From: Mycobacterium lacus
Lineage (GTDB): Bacteria > Actinomycetota > Actinomycetes > Mycobacteriales > Mycobacteriaceae
DNA: 64,000 bases
Assembly (NCBI RefSeq): GCF_010731535.1
Contig: NZ_AP022581.1
Location: 2,117,952 to 2,181,951, forward strand
Direction: 5' to 3'
The notes beneath the pieces are model-generated. The model worked only from the letters and a program-made list of their open reading frames with translations. It was not told the origin of the DNA and did no database searches. A program made the translations under genes and the position numbers. Below, piece by piece: positions 15,796 to 23,454 of the stretch (the first letter of the stretch is position 1; every line of letters begins with the position of its first letter).

Positions 15796-16593
15796 TCAGC
15801 CCGGAAAATAGCGGACACTGCGGATCTCGTTGCCGCGCCGGGCCACGTCGGCGAACAGAACGCCGCGCCCACGGTCGGTCACGAGCGAGGCTGTCACCGT
15901 GGATCCCGCGCCGTTCGTCTTCGCCCAGCTCGCCCCGCTGAGTTGCTCGCCGAGTTCGGCAATGTCCACCAAGTCGTCATCACCCAAAGTTATTGTGGCA
16001 ATTGGCGATAGCGCACGCACGGCGGCGGGCTTGTCTCCCCGCGCGACAGCGCGCAAGAAGGTGTTCACCAGATCCTTGTGCCGCCGGCCCGCCCGTCGGA
16101 AGCCGGTCAGGAAGCCCGCGATGCCGGACCACCCCTGATTGCTCAACAGGCCCCGGAACAGTTGCAGACCGGGCACCATCGCTCGCGATCCGGTGCGCAG
16201 GAATTGCAGCATCATCGCCGGCAACTCCCAGTAGGCGCGCAGCACGGCAATCTGCAACTCGCCGTTGACCTCTCGGAGGTCGTAGCGCAGGAAGGCGGGA
16301 ATGCGCATATTCACGGCTGGACCCATCGCCACCTCGAGCTCGAGATCGCGCACGACGACGGAGCCGTAGACGATATCCAGGTCCCGATGGAACGTGATGT
16401 CACGCGGGCCGATGAAGGTGTCGTAAAAGCGGCCGATCTGCTCGCGCCCCACATGCGACCGCGAACCCACCGGATCTTCGACCCGGCCGTCCTCGGTGAA
16501 CAGCCCCACCCAGCCGTCGCGGTCGTGCGCGGCGGCCGCCCGCGGCGACCGCTCCACCGCAGCCAGGAGATCGTCGCGGCCCGGGGGCGACAT
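15796..16593 (-). CDS. SnoaL/NTF2-like conserved protein (Rv2042c-like)
   Basis: A 265-residue protein with two NTF2-like halves. Residues 1-130 carry a SnoaL-type core: 'HDRDGWVGLFTEDGRVEDPV', 'REQIGRFYDTFIGPRDITFH' and 'DIVYGSVVVRDLELEV'. A helical linker with 'LQLFRGLLSNQGWSGIAGF' follows, and a second shorter alpha/beta repeat starts near residue 180 ('LVNTFLRAVARGDKPAAVRA'). Length and position next to pncA match Rv2042c. The start overlaps the pncA stop by one base (TGATG), so it is cotranslated with pncA. No catalytic residues are assigned; the function is unknown. Confidence 0.85.
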   Translation of the reverse strand: MSPPGRDDLLAAVERSPRAAAAHDRDGWVGLFTEDGRVEDPVGSRSHVGREQIGRFYDTFIGPRDITFHRDLDIVYGSVVVRDLELEVAMGPAVNMRIPAFLRYDLREVNGELQIAVLRAYWELPAMMLQFLRTGSRAMVPGLQLFRGLLSNQGWSGIAGFLTGFRRAGRRHKDLVNTFLRAVARGDKPAAVRALSPIATITLGDDDLVDIAELGEQLSGASWAKTNGAGSTVTASLVTDRGRGVLFADVARRGNEIRSVRYFPG

Positions 16594-17153
16594 CAGGAGC
16601 TCAAGCCCACGGCGACGCCGGCATTGCGCATCTCCTCTATTGCCTGCACGGTCGACAGCGCCCCGGCACCCGCGGTCAGGTCCAGCAGCACCCTGGTCGC
16701 AAAGCCCGCTCGGGCCGCATCCTCGGAGGTCATGCGCACACAGTAATCGGTGGCGACACCGACCACGTCCACCTCGTCGACCCGGCGTTGGCGCAGCCAG
16801 TCGAGCAGCGGTGTCTCGTTTTCGTCGACTCCTTCGAAGCCGCTGTACGCCCCGCTGTAGGCGCCCTTGCAGAAGACCGCCTCGATGCGGCTCGTGTCGA
16901 GATCTGGATGGAACTCCGCGCCGAAGCTCCCCACCACGCAGTGCGGTGGCCAGGACGACGAGTAATCCGGCCGGTCGGAGAAATGGTCGCCGGGGTTGAT
17001 GTGGTAGTCCTTGGTGGCCACGACGTGGTCGTAGCCGTGCTCACGGGCTAGATAATCGTTGATCGCGCGGGGTAGGGCGTCGGCGCCTTCCACCGGCACC
17101 GAGCCGCCCGCGCAGAAATCGTTCTGCACGTCGACGATGATCAACGCCCGCAC
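16593..17153 (-). CDS. pncA: Nicotinamidase / pyrazinamidase
   Basis: A 186-residue protein that aligns without gaps, in my reading, to M. tuberculosis PncA. It hydrolyses nicotinamide to nicotinate in NAD recycling and is the activator of the prodrug pyrazinamide. The catalytic triad Asp8, Lys96, Cys138 and metal ligands Asp49, His51, His57 and His71 are all present ('TKDYHINPGDHF', 'SSSWPPHC', 'CKGAYSGAYSGFEGVDEN', 'VATDYCVR'). The GTG at 17153 gives exactly the 186-residue numbering; a GTG at 17162 would add three residues. One difference is Tyr at position 137, where M. tuberculosis has His. It is followed directly by the Rv2042c-like gene. Confidence 0.95.
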   Translation of the reverse strand: MRALIIVDVQNDFCAGGSVPVEGADALPRAINDYLAREHGYDHVVATKDYHINPGDHFSDRPDYSSSWPPHCVVGSFGAEFHPDLDTSRIEAVFCKGAYSGAYSGFEGVDENETPLLDWLRQRRVDEVDVVGVATDYCVRMTSEDAARAGFATRVLLDLTAGAGALSTVQAIEEMRNAGVAVGLSS

Positions 17154-17204
17154 GCAACCCACGATAGCGTCGTCGGGCGGGCGCGACCGGGGCCGCCGGA
17201 CGGG

Positions 17205-17603
17205 TCAGTTCCGGTCGCACGCGCCGCCGCTGACGGTGGTGGCCGCGCCGGGCGGGCGCCGTCCGCGCCGGGCATACAGGGCCCATGACACCGCGACCAC
17301 CGCGAACGCGACGAGCAGCGCGCCCCGTGCCCAGCCGACGGGATAGATCACCCCGGTGAGGTAGTGGGCGATGAATCCGTCCGGCGGCAGCGGCGCCATT
17401 CCGGCGCGCGCACGGGCCCAGCGCTCCACCCCGGTCAACGGGCAGTCGACACACCGGGTGCCGATGCCGATGCCCCAGAACGCCGCCGGCACGTGCAGCC
17501 ACATCGTGCGTCGCCAGCGCAGCGCGAGGAAACCGCCGACGACGACGTAGCCAATGAAGGCCAAGTGCAGGGCCACCGTTAGCGCAACCGCGGTTTCATA
17601 CAT
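17205..17603 (-). CDS. DUF2784 small membrane protein (Rv2044c-like)
   Basis: A 132-residue membrane protein with three to four helices: 'VALTVALHLAFIGYVVVGGF', 'LHVPAAFWGIGIG', then the DUF2784-type Cys-containing loop 'TRCVDCPLTGVERWAR', 'FIAHYLTGVIYPV' and a last helix 'LLVAFAVVAVSWALYAR'. The ATG at 17603 overlaps the gluconokinase 3' end by 8 bp. Its place upstream of pncA fits Rv2044c. The short basic C-terminal tail is cytoplasmic. Function unknown. Confidence 0.82.
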   Translation of the reverse strand: MYETAVALTVALHLAFIGYVVVGGFLALRWRRTMWLHVPAAFWGIGIGTRCVDCPLTGVERWARARAGMAPLPPDGFIAHYLTGVIYPVGWARGALLVAFAVVAVSWALYARRGRRPPGAATTVSGGACDRN

Positions 17604-18099
17604 AATGCCCCGCTGCGGAAAACGACAGGAAGGTATCGACGATGTCATCGACGTCCCGGCCGGCATCCACGGTGACACCGCGTTCGCCGGCCCCGAGAGG
17701 TTCCAAGGCGTCGAATTGCGAGCGCAACAGCGCCGGGGGCATGAAATGGCCGGAGCGGTGGGCCAGTCGCCGGCTGATCAGCTCCGGTGAGCCGCGCAGG
17801 TGTAAGAACTCAATCCGTGGGCAGCGCGCACGCAGCTGGTCGCGGTACCTCTGTTTGAGCGCCGAACAACTCGCCACGCCACCGTCACGGTGGGCGGCCA
17901 GCCACTCGCCGACCCGCTCTAGCCACGGATAGCGATCGTCGTCGTTGAGGGGTTGGCCGGCGGCCATTTTCGCGATGTTGGGTGGCGGGTGCAGGGCGTC
18001 AGCGTCGATGTGGGGAACCCGCAGCCGGTGCGCGAGTCGCGCACCCACTGTGGACTTGCCCGACCCGGAGACACCCATCACCACGATGGTCCTGCTCAC
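17596..18099 (-). CDS. gntK: Gluconokinase
   Basis: A 167-residue P-loop kinase phosphorylating D-gluconate to 6-phosphogluconate, feeding the pentose-phosphate pathway. Walker A is 'VVMGVSGSGKSTVGARLAHR' at the N-terminus. The gluconokinase-specific 'IDADALHPPPNIAKMAAGQP' with 'LNDDDRYPWLERVGEWL' follows, then 'VASCSALKQRYRDQLR' and the lid 'ISRRLAHRSGHFMP'. The GTG at 18099 starts the P-loop strand directly and gives the usual family length. The gene is tightly packed against the DUF2784 gene. I do not recall a gluconokinase at this place in M. tuberculosis, so it may be an insertion here or a loss there. Confidence 0.9.
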   Translation of the reverse strand: MSRTIVVMGVSGSGKSTVGARLAHRLRVPHIDADALHPPPNIAKMAAGQPLNDDDRYPWLERVGEWLAAHRDGGVASCSALKQRYRDQLRARCPRIEFLHLRGSPELISRRLAHRSGHFMPPALLRSQFDALEPLGAGERGVTVDAGRDVDDIVDTFLSFSAAGHYV

Positions 18100-18251
18100 C
18101 CGGGCCGTGCCGGCATGTTGCGGTCCTCGCTCATCTGGCCGATGTCGATGCGCTCGACGGCGAAATCGGCGACCGTTCCTGCCCGGATCGTCGCGGTCAG
18201 CCACGCGGCGGTGAGGTCGGCGGGGCGCTCGATGGCTAGCGCGGTGTCCAT
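18096..18251 (-). pseudogene. N-terminal remnant of a phosphotransferase/aminoglycoside-kinase-like enzyme
   Basis: The short frame from ATG 18251 encodes 'RPADLTAAWLTATIRAGTVA' followed by 'DFAVERIDIGQMSED'. This resembles the opening of mycobacterial APH/ecdysteroid-kinase-like phosphotransferases ('...LTPEWLTAAL', '...IGTGQMSDSYRV'). It ends after eight further residues at the gluconokinase start, losing the whole kinase domain. It lies 5 bp from the lipT stop. This is a deletion relic, perhaps left when gntK came to its present place, or a short gene with no function. Confidence 0.5.
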
Positions 18252-18256
18252 GGTGG

Positions 18257-19762
18257 TCAGCGTGCCAGGGAGAAGCCGTCCCACGCCATCCGGCGGTGCG
18301 GGTGCGGATCGAATTCGATGCGGCTCTTACGGTCGAAAACCATGACGGCACGGTCGGACTGGGTGTAGATCGGCCAGTCGTCACCCGGTACGCCGGTGCG
18401 GCTGAAGGACCGCCAGCGTCGCTGCACCTCGTTGCTGACCCGCAGCGCGGGACGCCGGTCGGCGGCCGCGGTAAGCAACGAGCCGAACCTGGTTCGATAG
18501 ATGTCGAAGACGGCGAAAAGTTCGCTGCCGTGGGTGGCTCCAAATCCCGCCCAGCGCAGCATCCGCGGCGCGTAGTCATAGCGGTACAGATACGTGGGCG
18601 CGTGGTTGGTGTGGGCCTCGGCGATCTGCCACGCCGCCGAACTGAACGCGAAGTCGCCGCCGAGCTGGACGCATGCCGACGGCTCGGGGTAATTCGGGTA
18701 GGCGGCGGTAATGCGTTCGCGGGCGGCCGGTTCCGCGTCGGCCAGCAGCTCTTCGACCATCGATTCGTTCGTCGGCAGCATTCCGAGGAAACGGGTGAAC
18801 AGCCGGCCCTCTTCGGCGTTGGTGCCCACGATGAGGGGCACCGGGTGCGCCTGACCGCGCCGCATCGCCTCGACGGGATCCAAGGGTAGGCAGTCGTCGC
18901 CCACGACGGGCCCAATCGGGAAGGCGCCCAGCCTTTCGCGCATCCCTTGGTCGATCAGACGGTGTTGTGTTTCCACGAGTTGGGCCGGCGATGCCTGCAG
19001 CAGCGCATGGGCGGCATCCTTGGTGCGCGCGCCGAGTAGGTGGGCGAAGCGGGTCGCGAACTCGGCGGCAATCTCCTTAGACCGCACAAGGCCCGACGCC
19101 GGGCTTTCCGAGATCGCCCGGGAGAACAGGCCTTTGGCGGCGGGCACCGCCAACAGCGTGGCGGTGATGCACGCGCCCGCGCTCTCGCCGAAGATGGTGA
19201 CGTTGCCCGGGTCGCCGCCGAACTCCGCGATGTTGTCATGCACCCAGCGCAACGCCAGCACCAGATCGCGCAAGTACAGGTTGCTGTCGATGGAGATCTC
19301 CGGTGTCGACAGTGGCGACAGATCCAAACACCCCAGCGCGCCCAGCCGGTAGTTGACCGACACGTACACGCAACCGCGGCGTGCCAGCGCGGCGCCGTCA
19401 TACAGCGGGGTGGCCGAGCTGCCCAGGATGTAGCCGCCACCGTGAATGAACACCATGACCGGGAGTGGTTCGGTGCCGGTAGCTTCGGGCGTGACCACAT
19501 TGAGGGTGAGGCAGTCCTCGCTCATGGGCTGGTACCTGCCGAGGCCGACCATGGTGTAGCGACGCTGCTGGGGCGCACAGTTGGCGAAGCCATGGCAGTG
19601 GCGCACACCCGGCCAAGGCTGCGCCGGCTGTGGCGCCCGGAATCGCAGCGCCCCCAGTGGCGCCCGCGCGTAAGGGATGGATCGCCAGCGGTGTACGCCG
19701 TCGCGAGTGAAGCCTTCGACGATGCCCGTGATGGTGCGTGCGCGGACGGTGCGCTCGTGCAT
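18257..19762 (-). CDS. lipT: Type B carboxylesterase (Rv2045c-like)
   Basis: A 501-residue carboxylesterase of the alpha/beta-hydrolase fold (M. tuberculosis LipT is about 511). Diagnostic stretches are 'RWRSIPYARAPLGALRFRAP', the 'EDCLTLNVVTP' motif, the oxyanion-hole 'VMVFIHGGGYILGSS', and the nucleophile elbow 'VTIFGESAGACI' (Ser near residue 208). The acidic member is probably in 'VPLIVGTNAEEGRLF' and the His in 'FGATHGSELFAVF'. It hydrolyses ester substrates of unknown nature. The start has a TACCGT box 6 nt upstream, suggesting a leaderless transcript divergent from lppI. Confidence 0.9.
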   Translation of the reverse strand: MHERTVRARTITGIVEGFTRDGVHRWRSIPYARAPLGALRFRAPQPAQPWPGVRHCHGFANCAPQQRRYTMVGLGRYQPMSEDCLTLNVVTPEATGTEPLPVMVFIHGGGYILGSSATPLYDGAALARRGCVYVSVNYRLGALGCLDLSPLSTPEISIDSNLYLRDLVLALRWVHDNIAEFGGDPGNVTIFGESAGACITATLLAVPAAKGLFSRAISESPASGLVRSKEIAAEFATRFAHLLGARTKDAAHALLQASPAQLVETQHRLIDQGMRERLGAFPIGPVVGDDCLPLDPVEAMRRGQAHPVPLIVGTNAEEGRLFTRFLGMLPTNESMVEELLADAEPAARERITAAYPNYPEPSACVQLGGDFAFSSAAWQIAEAHTNHAPTYLYRYDYAPRMLRWAGFGATHGSELFAVFDIYRTRFGSLLTAAADRRPALRVSNEVQRRWRSFSRTGVPGDDWPIYTQSDRAVMVFDRKSRIEFDPHPHRRMAWDGFSLAR

Positions 19763-19768
19763 GTTCCG

Positions 19769-19774
19769 ACGGTA
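19769..19774 (-). promoter_or_regulatory. -10 element (TACCGT) for leaderless lipT
   Basis: On the minus strand TACCGT (TANNNT pattern) is followed by 6 nt and then the lipT ATG at 19762. It pairs with a divergent lppI -10 at 19829 inside the 78-bp lipT-lppI gap. Confidence 0.45.
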
Positions 19775-19828
19775 GCCGACTCGACGGGGACACGGCGGCC
19801 GCAGCGCCGAATTCGAGCTCGTCGCGAC

Positions 19829-19834
19829 TAGCCT
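19829..19834 (+). promoter_or_regulatory. -10 element (TAGCCT) for leaderless lppI
   Basis: TAGCCT ends 6 nt before the lppI ATG at 19841, so transcription should begin on the start codon. No Shine-Dalgarno sequence is seen. Confidence 0.45.
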
Positions 19835-19840
19835 GACGGA

Positions 19841-20497
19841 ATGCGGATCGCCGCGCTGGTCACAGTGTCGTTGCTCATTGCCGGATGCTCACACCCGGTC
19901 GAGGGCGGCTCGAGGCGGACGCCGAACACGACCGCGGTGTCTGGCGCCTCTCCGGCGGCGCCCTTGACGGCACCGACCGCCGGAGCCGCGATCTCCGCCG
20001 TCATCGCCTGGATCGAGGCAGGTCACCCAGCCGACCCCAAGGGCTATCACGTGGCCACGCGCGACGGCGTCACCACCCAACTCGGCGCCGACGTTGCCTT
20101 CAGCGCCCAGGCCGGCGACGTTTCCTGCATGACCGACGCCAAGCACACCGGCGGCGCCCTGGCCTGTCTGGTCCGCTTGGTAAATCCACCGCCCAAGCCT
20201 GAGACGACCTATGGCGAATGGAAGGGCGGTTGGGTCGACTTCGACGGCACCGAACTGCAGGTCGGGTCCGCCCGCGCCGACCCGGGACCGTTCGTCTACG
20301 GCAATGGACCAGAGTTGGTAAACGGGGACACGTTGTCAATCGGCGACTACCGATGCCGCGCGGAACACGCGGGCTTGTTTTGTGTGAACTACGCCCATCA
20401 GTCCGCGGTCCGGTTCAGCAGCGCCGGGATCGAGCCGTTCGGCTGCCTGAAGCCCGTGCCGCCGCCCGACGGCGCCGGCGAAGCCTTCGGCTGCTGA
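19841..20497 (+). CDS. lppI: Probable lipoprotein LppI (Rv2046-like)
   Basis: A 218-residue secreted lipoprotein. The signal peptide 'MRIAALVTVSLLIAGCSHPV' contains a lipobox (LIAGC) with Cys16. A low-complexity Ala/Pro/Thr linker follows to about residue 45. The folded part has 'VIAWIEAGHPADPKGYHVAT' and two pairs of Cys ('VSCMTDAKHTGGALACLVRL', later 'YRCRAEHAGLFCVNYAH' and Cys near the end) likely to form disulfides outside the cell. Length is the same as the 218 I recall for Rv2046. It marks the left border of the inserted biosynthetic region. Function unknown. Confidence 0.9.
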   Translation: MRIAALVTVSLLIAGCSHPVEGGSRRTPNTTAVSGASPAAPLTAPTAGAAISAVIAWIEAGHPADPKGYHVATRDGVTTQLGADVAFSAQAGDVSCMTDAKHTGGALACLVRLVNPPPKPETTYGEWKGGWVDFDGTELQVGSARADPGPFVYGNGPELVNGDTLSIGDYRCRAEHAGLFCVNYAHQSAVRFSSAGIEPFGCLKPVPPPDGAGEAFGC

Positions 20498-20798
20498 GGA
20501 ATCTGCGGTGCGAACGACGCCTTGCTGCACCCGGTTAAGGAACCAAACCGACTCGGAATCTGTTGCAGCCCAATATGCTCGGCTCATCGATGCGCTGGCC
20601 TACTAACCACGTGGAATTGCTGAATACCTCAACGCCTTCCTCGGCTACGGCTGGCGTTCTCCGCGTTGCGCAACCAGGCCTGGCGACAGATCGGGTTCGG
20701 GCATAACGGCGATCTCGTCATATCCGGCGTGGATTCCTGCGCCCAAGGTCGAGTTCCGTCGTGACCTCGTTGGCAACGCGAGTAGACCTCAAAGTCGC
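20498..20798 (+). other. Intergenic border between lppI and the biosynthetic cluster
   Basis: About 300 bases with no convincing gene. This is the left junction of the sequence that separates lppI from the Rv2047c-like gene. Two short blocks here (GTTAAGG...CGGAAT near 20534-20560 and TGAATACCTCAAC near 20610) resemble, in the same order, blocks downstream of the chorismate lyase near 23345-23385. I see no integrase, transposase or inverted repeats. Confidence 0.4.
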
Positions 20799-20804
20799 TA
20801 TCCT
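20799..20804 (+). promoter_or_regulatory. -10 element (TATCCT) for the cluster's first gene
   Basis: TATCCT ends 6 nt before the ATG at 20811 and no Shine-Dalgarno sequence is present, so the Rieske oxygenase mRNA is predicted to be leaderless. This could be the main promoter for the plus-strand cluster. Confidence 0.45.
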
Positions 20805-20810
20805 GCACCC

Positions 20811-22007
20811 ATGAGCTGGACCACCAAGCCGTTGGTTGCCGGTGATGTGGAGATCGTTAAGCGCGTTCTTGCCCATGTCGACGGGGGCACCACCGACGAA
20901 GGCACCCCTTGGCGCGAGCCCGTTGAAAACTACGTGAATCCAAACCGGTTCGCTCAGGAACTCGACCTACTGCGCAGCATGCCAAGCGTGTTCGTTCCGT
21001 CCGCAATCATCCCCAACAAGGGCGATCGCGTAGAAAGAGCAGCCTTCGGGGTGCCCCTGTTCGCTGTGCGTGGGCACGATCAACGGGCTCGGGTGTTTCG
21101 CAACGCATGTCGGCATCGTGGTTTCGCCCTGGTCGAGGACGCCGGGTGTTCCCATGCACTAGTGTGCCGCTACCACGGCTGGACATATCGTCTAGATGGC
21201 GCGCTATCGCATGTCCCGCACGCGGACGGATTCCCCGATTTGGACATGTCGACGCGGGGTCTGATCGAGGTCGAGAGCTATGAGGCGGATGGGCTCATCG
21301 TTATCGGCGCATTGGATTCTGGCGGCACCAGCTTCGCGAACTCCGATCTCGACGATGCGCTGGACTGGCTGACGGACGCGACGCCGTGGCGAGACAAATT
21401 CCTGCCGGCCGAGCGGTTGATATCCGTCGAGTCCAGTCGGTTAGCCATCAATTGGAAGGTACTTATCGAGCAGTTCTTGGAGGGGTACCACATCCGCTGG
21501 ACTCACAAGGAAACGCTCCCGCACTTATACGACAACCTCACCGTGGTCGAGGCGTTCGGCCCGAATGCTCGTGTTACGTTCCCCTACCGCTCGATTGAAC
21601 AGCTCCGCGACCACCCGGAAACAACCTGGCAGGGAAATGTGCCGGCAACATTTGTCTATCAGTTGTTCCCCAACGTCATCCTCGGGGCGTTCCCACAGCT
21701 CGGTCAGGTAGTCGTGGTCGACCCGATAGACGTTGACCACAGCCAGGTTACGTTCTACACGATGGCCAGAACTGACGCTGACCAGAGACTATCGCTCGAC
21801 GCCGAACCGGAGCCTGACCCCGAGGAAATTGCTCGCTACATTACCCGCGTTGTCGCGGAGGACAACGAAATGTCGGCGGGCGTCCAACGTGGCTTCCGCG
21901 CGGGAGCGAACAAATTTGTGGAGTTCGGACGGCACGAGAGCGCTATCGGGCACTTTCACGCCACCCTTAGCGACCGTCTGGCTCGATTCATCGCTACTCA
22001 AGCGTAG
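20811..22007 (+). CDS. Rieske [2Fe-2S] non-heme iron oxygenase, alpha subunit
   Basis: A 398-residue ring-hydroxylating-type oxygenase. The Rieske cluster ligands are Cys100-x-His102 ('NACRHRG') and Cys119-x2-His122 ('VCRYHGW'). The mononuclear iron site is in 'LEGYHIRWTH' with His227 and His232, preceded by the helix 'INWKVLIEQF' carrying an acidic residue. It needs a reductase and ferredoxin not found in the window. By position it is the first gene of the cluster and is likely a tailoring enzyme that hydroxylates or otherwise oxidises the aryl-polyketide-peptide. A role in another aromatic conversion is possible. The predicted mRNA is leaderless, from TATCCT at 20799. About 690 bp separate it from the next gene. 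Confidence 0.85.
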   Translation: MSWTTKPLVAGDVEIVKRVLAHVDGGTTDEGTPWREPVENYVNPNRFAQELDLLRSMPSVFVPSAIIPNKGDRVERAAFGVPLFAVRGHDQRARVFRNACRHRGFALVEDAGCSHALVCRYHGWTYRLDGALSHVPHADGFPDLDMSTRGLIEVESYEADGLIVIGALDSGGTSFANSDLDDALDWLTDATPWRDKFLPAERLISVESSRLAINWKVLIEQFLEGYHIRWTHKETLPHLYDNLTVVEAFGPNARVTFPYRSIEQLRDHPETTWQGNVPATFVYQLFPNVILGAFPQLGQVVVVDPIDVDHSQVTFYTMARTDADQRLSLDAEPEPDPEEIARYITRVVAEDNEMSAGVQRGFRAGANKFVEFGRHESAIGHFHATLSDRLARFIATQA

Positions 22008-22698
22008 GCTTCCGCCGTAACCCCAATGTGCGGCTGCAAGAGCGCCGTGCGCTCGTCTTGTTGGCTACCAGGCTTGGCCGACACCGACATCTCGACGGAT
22101 GCCACTCGGCCCGCGGCAACTACCGGGCGCCGACCGGAACAGCCCACGCGGCTTTCAAACGGAACCGGCCCCGCGAACCAGTCGAGCCCGGCCAACCTCT
22201 CGATGATTTGCCGCCCGATTGACCATACGGCGCAGCCAAATGCGGCTGCTTCCGGGCCGGCATAGCACCGCCTACGACAGCCGGCATCACCGGGTCGACA
22301 TACCATGCGGCCCGCCCGGGTCGCCCGCGTACGGCGCAGAAACGAGCGCCACCCGCGCCGCGCAGCACGAAGACCTGGTAGGCCGCAATGTCGCCGCCAC
22401 ACCACAGGGAACCACCGGCGAGTGACCGCGCCGAGATGCAACCGACCCGCACGTCGCAAGCCGGTGATAGGCCCGGCCCTGCAACTATCAACTACTGCTA
22501 TTATTGCCTCTGCGGTCGTTCTCAGCGCCGAGCAGCCGCCGGCGAGATCTGTCCCTGCATCCCGTGAAGGCGCGGTATGGGCACGTCCACCGAAAACGTC
22601 AATCACGCACACACTTTCGATGCCGCCGTTTGGCGTTCGCCCCGCAGCGCCCCGATGATGGCACGTCAGACGCAACATGCTGGGAGTACTTCACGGGA
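22008..22698. other. 690-bp gap without a recognised gene
   Basis: The stretch is Arg/Ala/Pro/Gly-rich in every frame and I recognise no domain. A 226-residue minus-strand open frame (21998-22678) contains 'GCAVWSIGRQIIERLAGLDW', which looks slightly protein-like but matches nothing I know. It could be a decayed gene. A promoter for the downstream chorismate lyase and PKS genes may also lie here. Confidence 0.35.
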
Positions 22699-23349
22699 AT
22701 GAAGCAAGAATTACGCGCAACCTTCCTCAGAGATGAAGAAATCCGACAATTCAGCCGTGATCTTCGCATACTGCTAGCAACGAATGGCACCCTCACTCGG
22801 ATACTCAGCATCCTCGCCAATGAAGAAGTGATTGCACAGGTTGTCAACCAAGATATCCATGATTCGGCGCCAGAAGCGACCGATCCGGAGCGGTTTCCCA
22901 AACGCCGAACAATCCACCGACAGGTGTTACTTAAAGGACGGTCTTCAGGAAAACTGCTCGTAGTTGCAGAATCATTGACCTCAGTTGATCTGGCGCCGAG
23001 CGAGTTTATCGAGAATTTGACCGAGATAAGTTACCCTGTTGGCGAACTGCTATTAGCTAACCGTATTGAGGCATTCAAGGAGACCCCTAAGTTCTGGACA
23101 TGCGCGTTGCCCGACTGGCTGGATGTTGATGAGTATCCGAACCTAAGCCGGCAAGCTGTCGCGCGTCGATACCGCGTCATTATCAGCGGCCAGCCAGCTA
23201 TCGCTATCACCGAATACTTCCCCGAAAGCATATTCGCTTGCTCGACCAAAACAGTAATGGGCGCATCTGATGATCACGCGGCACTTGACATGGGTATTTC
23301 TGAACGTTGCCATGAAGGTTCGATACAACAGGAAACGCCAGTCTGTTAA
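22699..23349 (+). CDS. Chorismate pyruvate-lyase (4-hydroxybenzoate synthase, Rv2949c-like)
   Basis: A 216-residue protein closely resembling M. tuberculosis Rv2949c, which removes pyruvate from chorismate to give 4-hydroxybenzoate for phenolic glycolipids. Shared stretches include 'DEEIRQFSRDLRILLATNGT', 'LTRILSILANEEVIAQVV', 'HRQVLLKGRSSGKLLVVAES' and 'RQAVARRYRVIISGQPAIAI' with 'TEYFPESIF'. The ATG at 22699 aligns with the family start and has GGGAG about 12 bp upstream. The gene is visibly AT-richer than its surroundings. It is followed 105 bp later by the FadD22-like starter domain, so the pair provides and activates the same aromatic acid, as Rv2949c and FadD22 do. Confidence is high for family, good for reaction. 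Confidence 0.88.
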   Translation: MKQELRATFLRDEEIRQFSRDLRILLATNGTLTRILSILANEEVIAQVVNQDIHDSAPEATDPERFPKRRTIHRQVLLKGRSSGKLLVVAESLTSVDLAPSEFIENLTEISYPVGELLLANRIEAFKETPKFWTCALPDWLDVDEYPNLSRQAVARRYRVIISGQPAIAITEYFPESIFACSTKTVMGASDDHAALDMGISERCHEGSIQQETPVC

Positions 23350-23454
23350 GGCAACCGAATCGGAATAGATGTTGGTGAATTCCTCAACCAGTTGCTGCGT
23401 TGATCGCCGCAAATTATTTCGACACTGCCATTGTCAAGGGCGGAACTTAGCATA

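Noticed and set aside
21998..22678. 226-codon minus-strand open frame in the gap after the Rieske gene
   Set aside because: No recognisable domain, no RBS and Arg/Gly-rich composition; kept only as an unexplained gap.
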